Below, in pieces: positions 1-7,571 of a DNA stretch of 64,000 nt (its first letter is position 1; each line of letters starts with the position of its first letter). A program made the position numbers and the translations under genes. Below the pieces are notes generated by a model that made no database searches, had not been told where the DNA came from, and saw only the letters and a list, made by a program, of their open reading frames with translations. This DNA comes from JAAFHZ01 sp964247085. GTDB taxonomy: Bacteria > Cyanobacteriota > Cyanobacteriia > Cyanobacteriales > Chamaesiphonaceae. Location: NCBI GenBank assembly GCA_964247085.1, contig CAXTSX010000012.1, forward strand, positions 19,701-83,700, given 5' to 3'.

Positions 1-159
1 GAGCATGATCAAGCTGGGGCGGTGCTCTTTGACTAGGTTGATACCTTCAACTCCATCTTTAGCTTCAATTACTTCAAAATCACCTTCGGGCAACATGTCT
101 TTGACAGTTTTCCGAATAACTCGACTATCGTCAATTACTAAAATTTTGCTATTGGCCAC
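1..159 (-). CDS. Response regulator receiver protein, N-terminal part (cut by window edge)
   Basis: The reverse strand reads 53 codons of a CheY-like receiver domain. It starts SKILVIDDSRVIRKTVKDML and contains the acidic pair DD at residues 10-11 that binds Mg2+ in this family. The phosphoacceptor aspartate is expected just past the left edge. The start is a GTG at 159-157, chosen because an AGGAG ribosome binding site lies six bases upstream. It would act in two-component signalling in the cytoplasm. Whether an output domain follows cannot be seen. It is transcribed divergently from lipA. Confidence 0.85.
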   Translation of the reverse strand, partial: MANSKILVIDDSRVIRKTVKDMLPEGDFEVIEAKDGVEGINLVKEHRPSLIML

Positions 160-458
160 GACTCACTCCTGCGATATTTGGTGTTATGGGTATAAACCTT
201 ACTCATCAGTGTTTATTTCTAAGTGATGGGTGTTTACTAGTAAGATTATTTTTGGTGAGATATGCCAGAAAAAGGCTATCTGGATGCCTGCCCATAATAC
301 AGTTCGGATATGTTATTCTATCTTACTTGCTGTACTGGCTGTGATTCTGTAACTCTCTAAATTATGTTACCCATTTTTATGGCCGAAATTGGTGAGAACT
401 TGAAAAACCTCTGTTTTCCACATATTCTCTAGATGTACTAGATAGTGACTAAGCGGGC
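160..458. other. Divergent intergenic region between the response regulator and lipA
   Basis: This 299-base AT-rich gap separates two divergent genes and should hold both promoters. I see the Shine-Dalgarno of the leftward gene at its left end. I see no RNA gene, convincing ORF or clear operator. Confidence 0.5.
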
Positions 459-1391
459 ATGAGTAGTTTTGATTCTTCTAACTCCACATCGGCATCTTCC
501 ACCAACGAGTGGAAGTCTAATGTCCGTTCATTGCCGCCCTGGCTGCGTCGATCGATCGGCAGTGCTAGTGAAATCTCCACTGTCCAACAAATTATTAAAC
601 AGCGCCAAATTCATACTATCTGTGAAGAGGGACGTTGTCCGAATCGGGCGGAGTGCTACAGCCAAAAGACGGCGACTTTTCTGCTGATGGGGCCAACTTG
701 TACCCGTAGCTGTGGTTTTTGTCAGGTGGATAAGGGTCATGCCCCGATGCCTCTAGATCCCCAAGAGCCAGCCAAGGTGGCTGAAGCGGTTCAACTTCTA
801 GGATTACGCTATGTGGTGCTGACGGCAGTGGCCAGAGATGATTTAGATGATGGTGGAGCTGGCTGGTTTGTAGATACGATGCAGGCTATTCGATCGATAG
901 ATCCGACTATTCAAATCGAAGTACTGACTCCGGATTTTTGGAGTGGCAAAGAGGCGCAGACCTTTCAACAGCAACGGGTGGCCACTATCATCGAAGCAAA
1001 ACCGGCTTGTTACAATCATAATATTGAAACAGTGGCTCGTCTCCAAGATCGGGTCAGGCGAGGGGCTAAATACGATCGATCTTTAGCGGTGTTGCGTTAT
1101 GCGAAAGAATGTAATCCGGAAATTTCCACTAAGTCGGGTCTAATGCTGGGCCATGGCGAGACGCTGGCTGAAATTTTGGAAGCTTTAGCAGATTTGCGGG
1201 CGGTGGGATGCGATCGCCTCACTCTCGGTCAATACATGCAGCCTTCGCTAGAGCATTTGCCAGTGATTAAGTATTGGACTCCGGCTGAATTTGATGAGTT
1301 GGGTCAAGTTGCGGCATCGTTGGGCTTTAATCACGTCCGATCGGGACCATTGGTGCGTAGTTCGTACCATGCAGGTGAAGCTGAGCTTTAA
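459..1391 (+). CDS. lipA: Lipoyl synthase (radical SAM)
   Basis: A 310-residue protein that inserts two sulfurs into protein-bound octanoyl groups to make the lipoyl cofactor of 2-oxoacid dehydrogenases and glycine cleavage H protein. Both iron-sulfur signatures are intact: the auxiliary cluster motif C55-x4-C60-x5-C66 and the radical SAM motif C81-x3-C85-x2-C88 (CTRSCGFC). The C-terminal RSSYHA motif carries the conserved serine of LipA. Length is normal for the family. The first 25 residues are a Ser/Asn-rich, poorly conserved extension. No lipB is adjacent. A strong hairpin terminator follows at 1529-1561. Confidence 0.96.
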   Translation: MSSFDSSNSTSASSTNEWKSNVRSLPPWLRRSIGSASEISTVQQIIKQRQIHTICEEGRCPNRAECYSQKTATFLLMGPTCTRSCGFCQVDKGHAPMPLDPQEPAKVAEAVQLLGLRYVVLTAVARDDLDDGGAGWFVDTMQAIRSIDPTIQIEVLTPDFWSGKEAQTFQQQRVATIIEAKPACYNHNIETVARLQDRVRRGAKYDRSLAVLRYAKECNPEISTKSGLMLGHGETLAEILEALADLRAVGCDRLTLGQYMQPSLEHLPVIKYWTPAEFDELGQVAASLGFNHVRSGPLVRSSYHAGEAEL

Positions 1392-1445
1392 GCCATGAGG
1401 CAATAAAAAATGGCGGTGCCGAATTCAAGGATGAAAATCGATTTT

Positions 1446-1501
1446 GCCCTCACCCCCAACCCCTCTCCCAGACTTGGGAGAAGGGGCTAGGGGATGAGGG
1501 C
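1446..1501. repeat. GC-rich imperfect palindrome (CCCTCACCCC type)
   Basis: The left arm CCCTCACCCCCAACCCCTCT is matched by a right arm reading AGAAGGGGCTAGGGGATGAGGG, giving an imperfect inverted repeat of about 56 bp with a short centre. Similar CCCTCACCCC...GGGGTGAGGG palindromes are dispersed repeats in several cyanobacterial genomes (from memory). It lies between lipA and the terminator. No second copy was noticed in this window. Confidence 0.6.
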
Positions 1502-1528
1502 GATTCATCTTTCCGATCAGCAACGCTC

Positions 1529-1561
1529 AAAAAACAAGGGCGCTATGCACCCTTGTTTTTT
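1529..1561. terminator. Bidirectional intrinsic terminator between lipA and the secreted-protein gene
   Basis: AAAAAACAAGGG, a nine-base loop, then CCCTTGTTTTTT form a perfect 12-bp stem flanked by A- and T-runs. This can terminate convergent transcripts of lipA and the gene ending at 1630. Confidence 0.85.
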
Positions 1562-1629
1562 GATCCACTAATATTTTAGTGAATATCTTTGAATCTATAG
1601 CAATTTAAGTAACTAAAGATTCGTGATAA

Positions 1630-2130
1630 TTAGAATCCGTTGGCGATGGCACCGTAGGATCCACCAGCTTGACCGCCACCGAGTTTCAGACCAGCTTGGG
1701 AGAATGTTGCGGTGGTAGTCCCTACAGCAGAAGTCCCTTGACCACCTGAAACTGCATCGCCGATTTTAGTACTAGCATCAGCACCAGCGGTAGCAATGCC
1801 ACCATTAGGGCTAGTGGTTACCTGAGTACCTGCGCCACCCTTGGCTTCGATGCCATTGTCAGTCTTAGCTTCACCAGTAAGCAGGGTGCTAACTGTAGAA
1901 GGAGTAGCTAAGCTTTCGTTCTTAGTAGTAGCTGTACCACCAGAACCAGGTGTGGTTAACGACAGGTTGGCTCCACCAGTGTAGTTACCGCCAATGCTAG
2001 TTCCAAAAGAAACAGCACCACCTACTTCAATAGCAGATTGGGGCAACGCTTGGCTGCTAGCAACGTTAGTCAGAGTGGTAGCCGCTAAAGCTGCACCGGC
2101 CAAACCTGTGAGAAATAATTTGTTAGACAT
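1630..2130 (-). CDS. Secreted Gly/Ala/Thr-rich protein, paralogue A
   Basis: A 166-residue protein of unknown function. It begins MSNKLFLTG and has a clear signal peptide: basic start, Ala/Leu-rich core, likely cleavage after SQA at residue 28. The mature part is low-complexity, rich in Gly, Ala, Thr and Ser, has no cysteine, and ends in Phe. An AAGGA Shine-Dalgarno lies about ten bases before the ATG. Its neighbour at 2277-2753 has the same layout: identical signal-peptide length, similar composition and a final Phe, so the two look like a tandem duplication. Likely periplasmic, surface or extracellular. I recognise no family. Confidence 0.75.
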   Translation of the reverse strand: MSNKLFLTGLAGAALAATTLTNVASSQALPQSAIEVGGAVSFGTSIGGNYTGGANLSLTTPGSGGTATTKNESLATPSTVSTLLTGEAKTDNGIEAKGGAGTQVTTSPNGGIATAGADASTKIGDAVSGGQGTSAVGTTTATFSQAGLKLGGGQAGGSYGAIANGF

Positions 2131-2178
2131 TGTATTTTGATCCTTAAAACATACCGCGAAAAATTACATGCACTTACC

Positions 2179-2220
2179 GACAAAGCACCAAGGTTCATTA
2201 ACGATCCTCAGTGCTTTGTC
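2179..2220. terminator. Hairpin between the two secreted-protein genes
   Basis: GACAAAGCAC at 2179-2188 pairs perfectly with GTGCTTTGTC at 2211-2220 around a 22-base loop. No T-run follows on either strand. It could be a weak terminator or a processing/stability hairpin after the gene ending at 2277. Confidence 0.5.
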
Positions 2221-2276
2221 ACAGACAGATCTAGTAGAAGTCTAATATCTGACTACAGATCAAGGCTAGTATTCTC

Positions 2277-2753
2277 TTAGAAGCTTTGGCCAACGCTGCC
2301 AATAGTACCAAGACCACCAGCAGTGGTTCCGAAACCAGGAATTGAAGTTGCACCAACTCTAGTGCCAGTAACAGAAGTACCTAGACCATTGTTGGAAACG
2401 CCAGCGCCAGCAGTTGCAGTTGCAGCACCAGGTGTAACATTGATACCACTGTTAGTAGAACCACCGGCATTTAAACTGCCTGCGTTTGCACCTACTTCAG
2501 TAGCGGAAGCCGCAACGTTAGGATTAGCCGCACTGGTGGAACCAGAACCAGAGCTAGTATTGAAACCAGTTGCAGCACCAACGCTAACAGCGCCAGTGGC
2601 AGTTCCATCAGGACCAGGAGTACCGGAAGAACCAGTAGTAACAGTGTCACCACCAACAGAAGCGGTACCAGCGTGGCTAGGAGCTACAGCTAGAAAGGAA
2701 GCAGCTGCAACAGCAACAGTAGCTACACCAACGGAAAATAATTTCTTAGACAT
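2277..2753 (-). CDS. Secreted Gly/Ala/Ser/Thr-rich protein, paralogue B
   Basis: A 158-residue protein of unknown function, starting MSKKLFSVG with a signal peptide probably cleaved after SHA at residue 28. The mature region is rich in Gly, Ala, Thr, Ser and Val, lacks cysteine and ends in Phe. An AAGGTGG ribosome binding site lies about 12 bases before the ATG. The 12-mer CGAAAAATTACA (plus strand) occurs upstream of both paralogues, about 25-27 bases before the start (2778-2789 here, 2157-2168 for paralogue A), so their leaders are also related. An open frame on the opposite strand is an artefact of the repetitive composition. Confidence 0.75.
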   Translation of the reverse strand: MSKKLFSVGVATVAVAAASFLAVAPSHAGTASVGGDTVTTGSSGTPGPDGTATGAVSVGAATGFNTSSGSGSTSAANPNVAASATEVGANAGSLNAGGSTNSGINVTPGAATATAGAGVSNNGLGTSVTGTRVGATSIPGFGTTAGGLGTIGSVGQSF

Positions 2754-3260
2754 CGTTCAAATCCACCTTGTATTACACGAAAAATTACAACACTTATTAC
2801 TTCACTACCCTTTTGAGCTTTTCCCGAAACCTTGAAAAATAAATTAAATAATTTTTGCCGGGCTTCTTGTGCTTCAAAACTTACAATAATGTAGTTCTAA
2901 GTAACACTATCCTAGCGTGAAAAACTGCAATGTCAATAGGTATTCAGATATACATAACAGGTTTTGCAGTGATCTGTAGAACTTTGAGTGGATCATAATC
3001 CTCTCTAGCAAAGGGTTTTGAGAGATTGATTGGAGAATATAAAATAAAAATAAAGGTTGCCAATCATGATTTGTACGCCATTTAGCTTAGCAATATTGGG
3101 TATATATCTCCTGAAAGACACAGGAAATCTTCTCTCAATTTTGTCTTTGTCTGAGAAAACATGGATAAAATATTGATCTGTCGAGCTGTTTCCATCCACA
3201 TGTATTACATCTTTTTGGGCTATAAATGTTACAAACAGCTAAGGGAGAGGTGATTTGTGA
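2754..3260. other. AT-rich intergenic region
   Basis: About 500 bases without a supported gene. It contains the leader and presumably the promoter of paralogue B at its left end. A leftward GTG-started 64-codon frame (3005-3199) has no good Shine-Dalgarno and no recognisable sequence, and I do not call it. No RNA gene was recognised. Confidence 0.5.
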
Positions 3261-4166
3261 TTACTTCACTGTAGTATTAATAGAGCTTGGTGAGAGTAAC
3301 GGCATAGAACTATTTAGGGGACTGGGTACTACAGTCGGCGATGGCCCATTGCTTGGTTGAGCCGTTGGTATTTTGGGAGCCATATTAGGGGCTACTGCTG
3401 ATTTAGCGATCGATTGAATTTGATCCTTATACTGAGCCGGGGCGATCTCAGCAGCCTGACTTAATAGGGTTTGGGCTTCGCGGGTATTGCCCATCTGTTT
3501 ATAAACAATACCTTGTGCTAACAATGGCCGAAAATCTTGGTTATTAGCTTGGATCAGTTCGTCATAGATCGGTAAAGCATCATCATTCCGTTTCTGGCTG
3601 ACATAAACTTGGGCGAGCAGTAGCTTCAAGGGAGTCAAGTTGGTGCTGGCACCTTTGGCTGTTTGATCTTTGATTGCTGCTTGGATAATGCCGATCGCTG
3701 CTTCTGGTTTGTTGCCTTCTATTAATAAGCTAACCAAGCCTTGCAAAGCCTGAATATTTTGGGGTTGGCTGTTCAGCACCTTGCGGTAGCTGGCTACAGC
3801 AGTTTCTCGATCGCCTAAATGCTGTTGGGTCTGTGCGAGTAACACCGTATATTCTGGAACTTGTGGTTTTAAGGTAGCCAGCTTTTCTAGAGCAGGCAGG
3901 CTTCCTTTTAAGTCGTTTAACTGCAACCTAGACTTTAGAATAGTTTCTAAAGCCGCCGGATCGTTGGGCTGATTTGATAATGTTTTCTCAGCAGCCAATA
4001 CCTGATTACGTAGCTCCGTAACTTTGTTGGCCGGTAACCGAGCATTACTCCAAGTGCTATTTTTCCACCAAGCAATTGCCAAGGGTGATAGCAAAGCACC
4101 AATGGTCGTAATGACAGCAGTACCAATGACAAAATTAAGGATCGATCGACGGCGATTATTAGACAC
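3261..4166 (-). CDS. Membrane-anchored tetratricopeptide (TPR) protein
   Basis: A 301-residue protein. The N-terminus is short and basic (SNNRRRS), followed by one hydrophobic helix at about residues 9-32, then a helical region with TPR-type repeats from about residue 60 to 245. Repeat-like segments include PEYTVLLAQTQQHLGDRETA and RPLLAQGIVYKQMGNTREAQ. The C-terminal 50 residues are rich in Pro and Ser. It is probably an inner- or thylakoid-membrane anchored scaffold for protein contacts; the partner is unknown. The start is a GTG with weak ribosome binding. It is divergent from exbB. Confidence 0.75.
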   Translation of the reverse strand: MSNNRRRSILNFVIGTAVITTIGALLSPLAIAWWKNSTWSNARLPANKVTELRNQVLAAEKTLSNQPNDPAALETILKSRLQLNDLKGSLPALEKLATLKPQVPEYTVLLAQTQQHLGDRETAVASYRKVLNSQPQNIQALQGLVSLLIEGNKPEAAIGIIQAAIKDQTAKGASTNLTPLKLLLAQVYVSQKRNDDALPIYDELIQANNQDFRPLLAQGIVYKQMGNTREAQTLLSQAAEIAPAQYKDQIQSIAKSAVAPNMAPKIPTAQPSNGPSPTVVPSPLNSSMPLLSPSSINTTVK

Positions 4167-4404
4167 AGGATCTATTATTTAAGGTATCTGGAATTTTGCT
4201 TTGATCCTCTCACAATTTGGACATGCTAGAAGGGATCTTCAAGATTGAAATTAAATACAGATGGAGTTGTATGGGGTCAAAATGGCTGCGACTAGTAGTT
4301 TTTACTATGCTCAAAATTTAAAACCCAGCGTTTCCCACAGTTCGTACTATGTTATATGATGAACTGGGCAAAGCCAGATATCAGAACTAGTTGGGAAAAT
4401 TCTT

Positions 4405-5079
4405 GTGACCATAACCAAATTTTTTGGACCGGGTGGGATATTTGAATTAGGCGGCATCGCGATGTGGCCATTGGCACTGCTGTCGGTGCTATCGATCGCC
4501 ACCATTTTGGAGCGGTTGTGGTTTTGGGTCAGAATTTTAAGTAAAGAGCGGGAAACCATTGACCGGGTGCTCGATGCTAGTACGGCTAACCAGTGGGACC
4601 AAGCCGCTCAGTTTGCCAGAAACGAACGCGACAAGCCGATCGGTCGCTTCTTGTATGCGCCCCTCAAACGCGAAAATCTCGATCCAGAATCTTTTAAGTT
4701 GGCTCTAGAAGCGGAAGCAGCCGAAGAACTCCACGCCATGCGGCGGGGAGAGAAGACTTTGCAAGCCATCATTGCCTTGGCTCCTTTGCTAGGACTACTG
4801 GGCACTGTTTTGGGTCTGATTCAGTCCCTCGATAAAATCAAACTGACCGATTTAGGATCGAATGTTACCCTTGGGATTAGTCAATCGCTGATTGCGACAG
4901 CCACTGGTATGGTCATCGCCATTATCAGTTTGGCCTTTTACTGGGTCTTTCAAGGACTGCTCTTTAATCAAGTTAATTTGTTCCGGCGATCGGGCAACGA
5001 GCTAGAGCTGCTTTATCGAGAAAAGTATTTACAATCTACTCAACCACCTTCTGAAGTAGAAGAAGCCGAGTTGTTATGA
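4405..5079 (+). CDS. exbB: MotA/TolQ/ExbB proton channel family protein
   Basis: A 224-residue inner-membrane protein with three hydrophobic segments (about residues 14-36, 121-142 and 160-185). The family core appears as LAPLLGLLGTVLGLI followed by GISQSLIATATGMVIAI, the pore-lining helices of ExbB/TolQ. With ExbD it converts proton motive force into work on the outer membrane, either TonB-dependent uptake or a Tol-like envelope function. The stop overlaps the exbD start by four bases (ATGA), indicating translational coupling. The start is a GTG. No tonB or tolA is visible nearby, so the energised partner is unknown. Confidence 0.9.
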   Translation: MTITKFFGPGGIFELGGIAMWPLALLSVLSIATILERLWFWVRILSKERETIDRVLDASTANQWDQAAQFARNERDKPIGRFLYAPLKRENLDPESFKLALEAEAAEELHAMRRGEKTLQAIIALAPLLGLLGTVLGLIQSLDKIKLTDLGSNVTLGISQSLIATATGMVIAIISLAFYWVFQGLLFNQVNLFRRSGNELELLYREKYLQSTQPPSEVEEAELL

Positions 5080-5693
5080 AAATCAATCTAGGCAACGATC
5101 AAGACCAGACCCCTCGGGTGGAAATGATTCCGCTGATCGACATCATTTTCTGTATTTTGACGTTCTTTTTGCTGTCTGGGATGCAAATGGCTCGGCAGCA
5201 GCAATCGATCAATGTCGATGTCCCCGCTGCCAATAAGACGGCTGAAACCCAGACTAGAGATATTCTGGTGGTGAGTCTGGATCCGACTGGTCAAGCTTTT
5301 ATTGAACAACAGCCAGTGACGCAGTTAGATATTTTGCGGCAACAGATTAAAAGTTATCGCATTACTAAGCCCAATGGTTCGATCGTCCTCTATGCTTCTA
5401 AGCAAGTGAAGTACGATCGAGTTATTCAAATCCTAGACTTCATGCGAGAAGCTGGCGGCAGCGAGAATGTGGCACTGGGAGTCGATAATGAACCAACCTC
5501 TACTCCGACCGCTGTACCCCTGAACCCATCTGTCAATCCATTAGCCCCTACATCACAACCTAGCCCAGCCGTAACAGCGATGCCTTCTCCTTTCAATGTC
5601 GCGCCCACTGCCCCCATTCCCAGTGCGGCTCCTTCGATGGCTCCTTTCTCTCCTGCCCCTGCATCCCCGCCAGCTAGCCCGGTACGGCGATAG
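5076..5693 (+). CDS. exbD: ExbD/TolR family biopolymer transport protein with proline-rich tail
   Basis: A 205-residue protein. Residues 1-138 are a standard ExbD/TolR: a short cytoplasmic start, one membrane helix carrying the essential aspartate D22 (EMIPLIDIIFC), and a periplasmic domain. Residues 139-205 form an added tail made almost entirely of Pro, Ala, Ser and Thr, ending PASPVRR. Typical ExbD proteins stop near 140 residues. It is coupled to exbB. Its 3' end overlaps the convergent lysC by 20 bases. The tail may span part of the periplasm. Confidence 0.9.
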   Translation: MKINLGNDQDQTPRVEMIPLIDIIFCILTFFLLSGMQMARQQQSINVDVPAANKTAETQTRDILVVSLDPTGQAFIEQQPVTQLDILRQQIKSYRITKPNGSIVLYASKQVKYDRVIQILDFMREAGGSENVALGVDNEPTSTPTAVPLNPSVNPLAPTSQPSPAVTAMPSPFNVAPTAPIPSAAPSMAPFSPAPASPPASPVRR

Positions 5694-7467
5694 TTTGCTG
5701 GCCAGCTAAATCAAAAACCTGGTGAATAGTCTGGAGAGCCGTCACGCCTTGCTCTTGGGGTACTAAACAGCTGACTCGAATTTCTGAGGTAGTAATCATT
5801 TGAATGTTAATCCCGGCGCTGGCCAGGGATTGAAACATTTTGCTGGCGATACCCGGCTGACTAATCATGCCGGAGCCGACGATGCTGACCTTGGCGATCG
5901 CTTCGTCCACAATAATGTCACCGCATTCTAAATAAGCTGCTTCTAAGATTTGCTTGGCTTCGTAAGCGTCGGCCTGGGCGATCGTACAGGCAATATCGCG
6001 GGTGGTTACGCCCTTGATCAAGCGAGTACGCTGGGACTGGATGATCATATCCACACTAATATTTTTATCGGCCAGCAAACCAAAAAGATGAGCCGCCATA
6101 CCTGGTCGATCGGGTACGTTTAAAACGGCCAACCGCGCCTGTTTAAGATCCAATGCTACACCGCGCACTGGCACCGAGTTCACTAAGTTATCTTCTGTCG
6201 GTGCTGGGGCGATGCCAATGCCAAAATGTTGACAGAGCAAGGTTACGGCCTGATTGCATTGGTGGGCGGTAATCACACAACTCACCTTGATCTCAGAGGT
6301 GGAGATCATTTGAATATTGATTCCAGCACTAGCTAACAGCCGGAAAATTTCGGCAGCGATGGCGGGCCGACCAATCATGCCAGCTCCGGCTACGCTGATT
6401 TTGGCAATTTGATCGTCGCCCATGACGGTGGCTATAATTTTGCCATCAGGAGCCGAGAGGGCGGGGGCGATCGCTTCGGCTACCGACTGCGCCCGTTGCA
6501 TGATCGATCGATCGACCGTGAAAGCAATATCGTTGGTGTTACCATCGTGGATCGACTGGATGATCAAGTCCACATTCACTTGCTTTTTGCCCATTTCGGT
6601 GAATAGCTTGCTAGCAATTCCGGGTCGATCGGGGACATGCAGCAGAGCAATCTTGGCTTGGTTGGTGGTAAATTCCACCGCATCCACGGCCTGGGCAATT
6701 TCCAGATTTTTAAGAGGGCGGGGGCTAAGGACTGGTGAAATGACTTTGGTGCCCGGATCATCTGTCCAACTGGATCTAACGACTAGCGGCACACCGTAAT
6801 TACGGGCGATTTCCACCGCTCTCGGATGTAGGACTTTCGCGCCGAGGCTGGCCAATTCCAGCATTTCATCGGCGGTGATTTGTTCTAGTAATTGAGCATT
6901 GGGCACCAGGCGCGGATCGGTGGTGTAAATACCCGGTACATCGGTGTAGATTTCGCAATAGTCCGCTTTCAGTGCTGCTGCCAAGGCTACTGCTGAGGTG
7001 TCAGAGCCACCCCGACCAAGGGTGGTAATTTCTAAGTCACCCAAACAGCTAACACCTTGGAAGCCAGCGACGACCACCACTTCCTGCCGATCGAGATGCC
7101 GGGTGATCCGATCGGTCTCAATTTCCACAATCCGCGCGCGGGTGTGTTCTTTTTCGGTCAGAATGCCTACCTGAGCGCCAGTCAGAGAAATCGCTGCTTG
7201 ACCAGCCGCTTGCAGCGCCATGCTGAGGAGGGCGATCGTCACCTGTTCGCCGGTGGCTAGCAACATATCCATTTCCCGGCGGGAGGGATGGGTGGATATA
7301 TCTTGAGCCAGGGCGACTAGGCCATCGGTGGCTTTGGCCATCGCCGATACCACCACTACCACCGAGTTGCCCGCATTAACTGTGCGGATTACTCGTTTAG
7401 CAACTTCCTTGATCCGCTCTGCGGAGCCAACGGATGTTCCCCCATATTTTTGGACGATCAGAGCCAT
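5674..7467 (-). CDS. lysC: Aspartate kinase with four ACT domains
   Basis: A 597-residue enzyme phosphorylating aspartate at the head of the lysine, threonine and methionine pathway. The amino-acid kinase domain fills about residues 1-245, with KYGGTSVG at residues 7-14 and GRGGSDTSAVALA in the middle. Two pairs of ACT regulatory modules follow, seen as repeated stretches such as HVPDRPGIASKLF and NVPDRPGMAAHLF, and INIQMISTSEIKVS and INIQMITTSEIRVS. This duplicated ACT layout is known from cyanobacterial enzymes and implies feedback inhibition. I chose the ATG at 7467 over an upstream frame extension because of the conserved MALIVQKYGG start and an AGGAAA site seven bases before it. It lies downstream of dapL. 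Confidence 0.95.
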   Translation of the reverse strand: MALIVQKYGGTSVGSAERIKEVAKRVIRTVNAGNSVVVVVSAMAKATDGLVALAQDISTHPSRREMDMLLATGEQVTIALLSMALQAAGQAAISLTGAQVGILTEKEHTRARIVEIETDRITRHLDRQEVVVVAGFQGVSCLGDLEITTLGRGGSDTSAVALAAALKADYCEIYTDVPGIYTTDPRLVPNAQLLEQITADEMLELASLGAKVLHPRAVEIARNYGVPLVVRSSWTDDPGTKVISPVLSPRPLKNLEIAQAVDAVEFTTNQAKIALLHVPDRPGIASKLFTEMGKKQVNVDLIIQSIHDGNTNDIAFTVDRSIMQRAQSVAEAIAPALSAPDGKIIATVMGDDQIAKISVAGAGMIGRPAIAAEIFRLLASAGINIQMISTSEIKVSCVITAHQCNQAVTLLCQHFGIGIAPAPTEDNLVNSVPVRGVALDLKQARLAVLNVPDRPGMAAHLFGLLADKNISVDMIIQSQRTRLIKGVTTRDIACTIAQADAYEAKQILEAAYLECGDIIVDEAIAKVSIVGSGMISQPGIASKMFQSLASAGINIQMITTSEIRVSCLVPQEQGVTALQTIHQVFDLAGQQTIAVPG

Positions 7468-7510
7468 TCTTTTCCTCGTTGTTTCTCTCGAATGTGGAAT
7501 TTCAGTGATT

Positions 7511-7546
7511 GCCACCACCCCCATCCTTTGTTTAGGGGGTGGTGGC
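7511..7546. promoter_or_regulatory. Perfect GC-rich hairpin between dapL and lysC
   Basis: GCCACCACCCCC (7511-7522) and GGGGGTGGTGGC (7535-7546) form a perfect 12-bp stem with a 12-base loop. On the transcribed minus strand no U-run follows, so it is not a classical terminator. It could stabilise the dapL mRNA 3' end or attenuate read-through into lysC. Confidence 0.5.
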
Positions 7547-7571
7547 AAATCTCGACATGAATAAATTCATG

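Noticed and set aside
5..226. Rightward 73-codon frame at the left edge
   Set aside because: It is antisense to the response regulator, whose reverse-strand reading has receiver-domain motifs and a good ribosome binding site.
2323..2835. Rightward 170-codon Pro/Ala/Val-rich frame
   Set aside because: It mirrors the repetitive codons of secreted paralogue B on the other strand; no ribosome binding site or family support.
3005..3199. Leftward 64-codon GTG-started frame
   Set aside because: No Shine-Dalgarno, AT-rich biased sequence, no recognisable features.
6422..6799. Rightward 125-codon frame inside lysC
   Set aside because: Antisense to conserved ACT-domain coding sequence.
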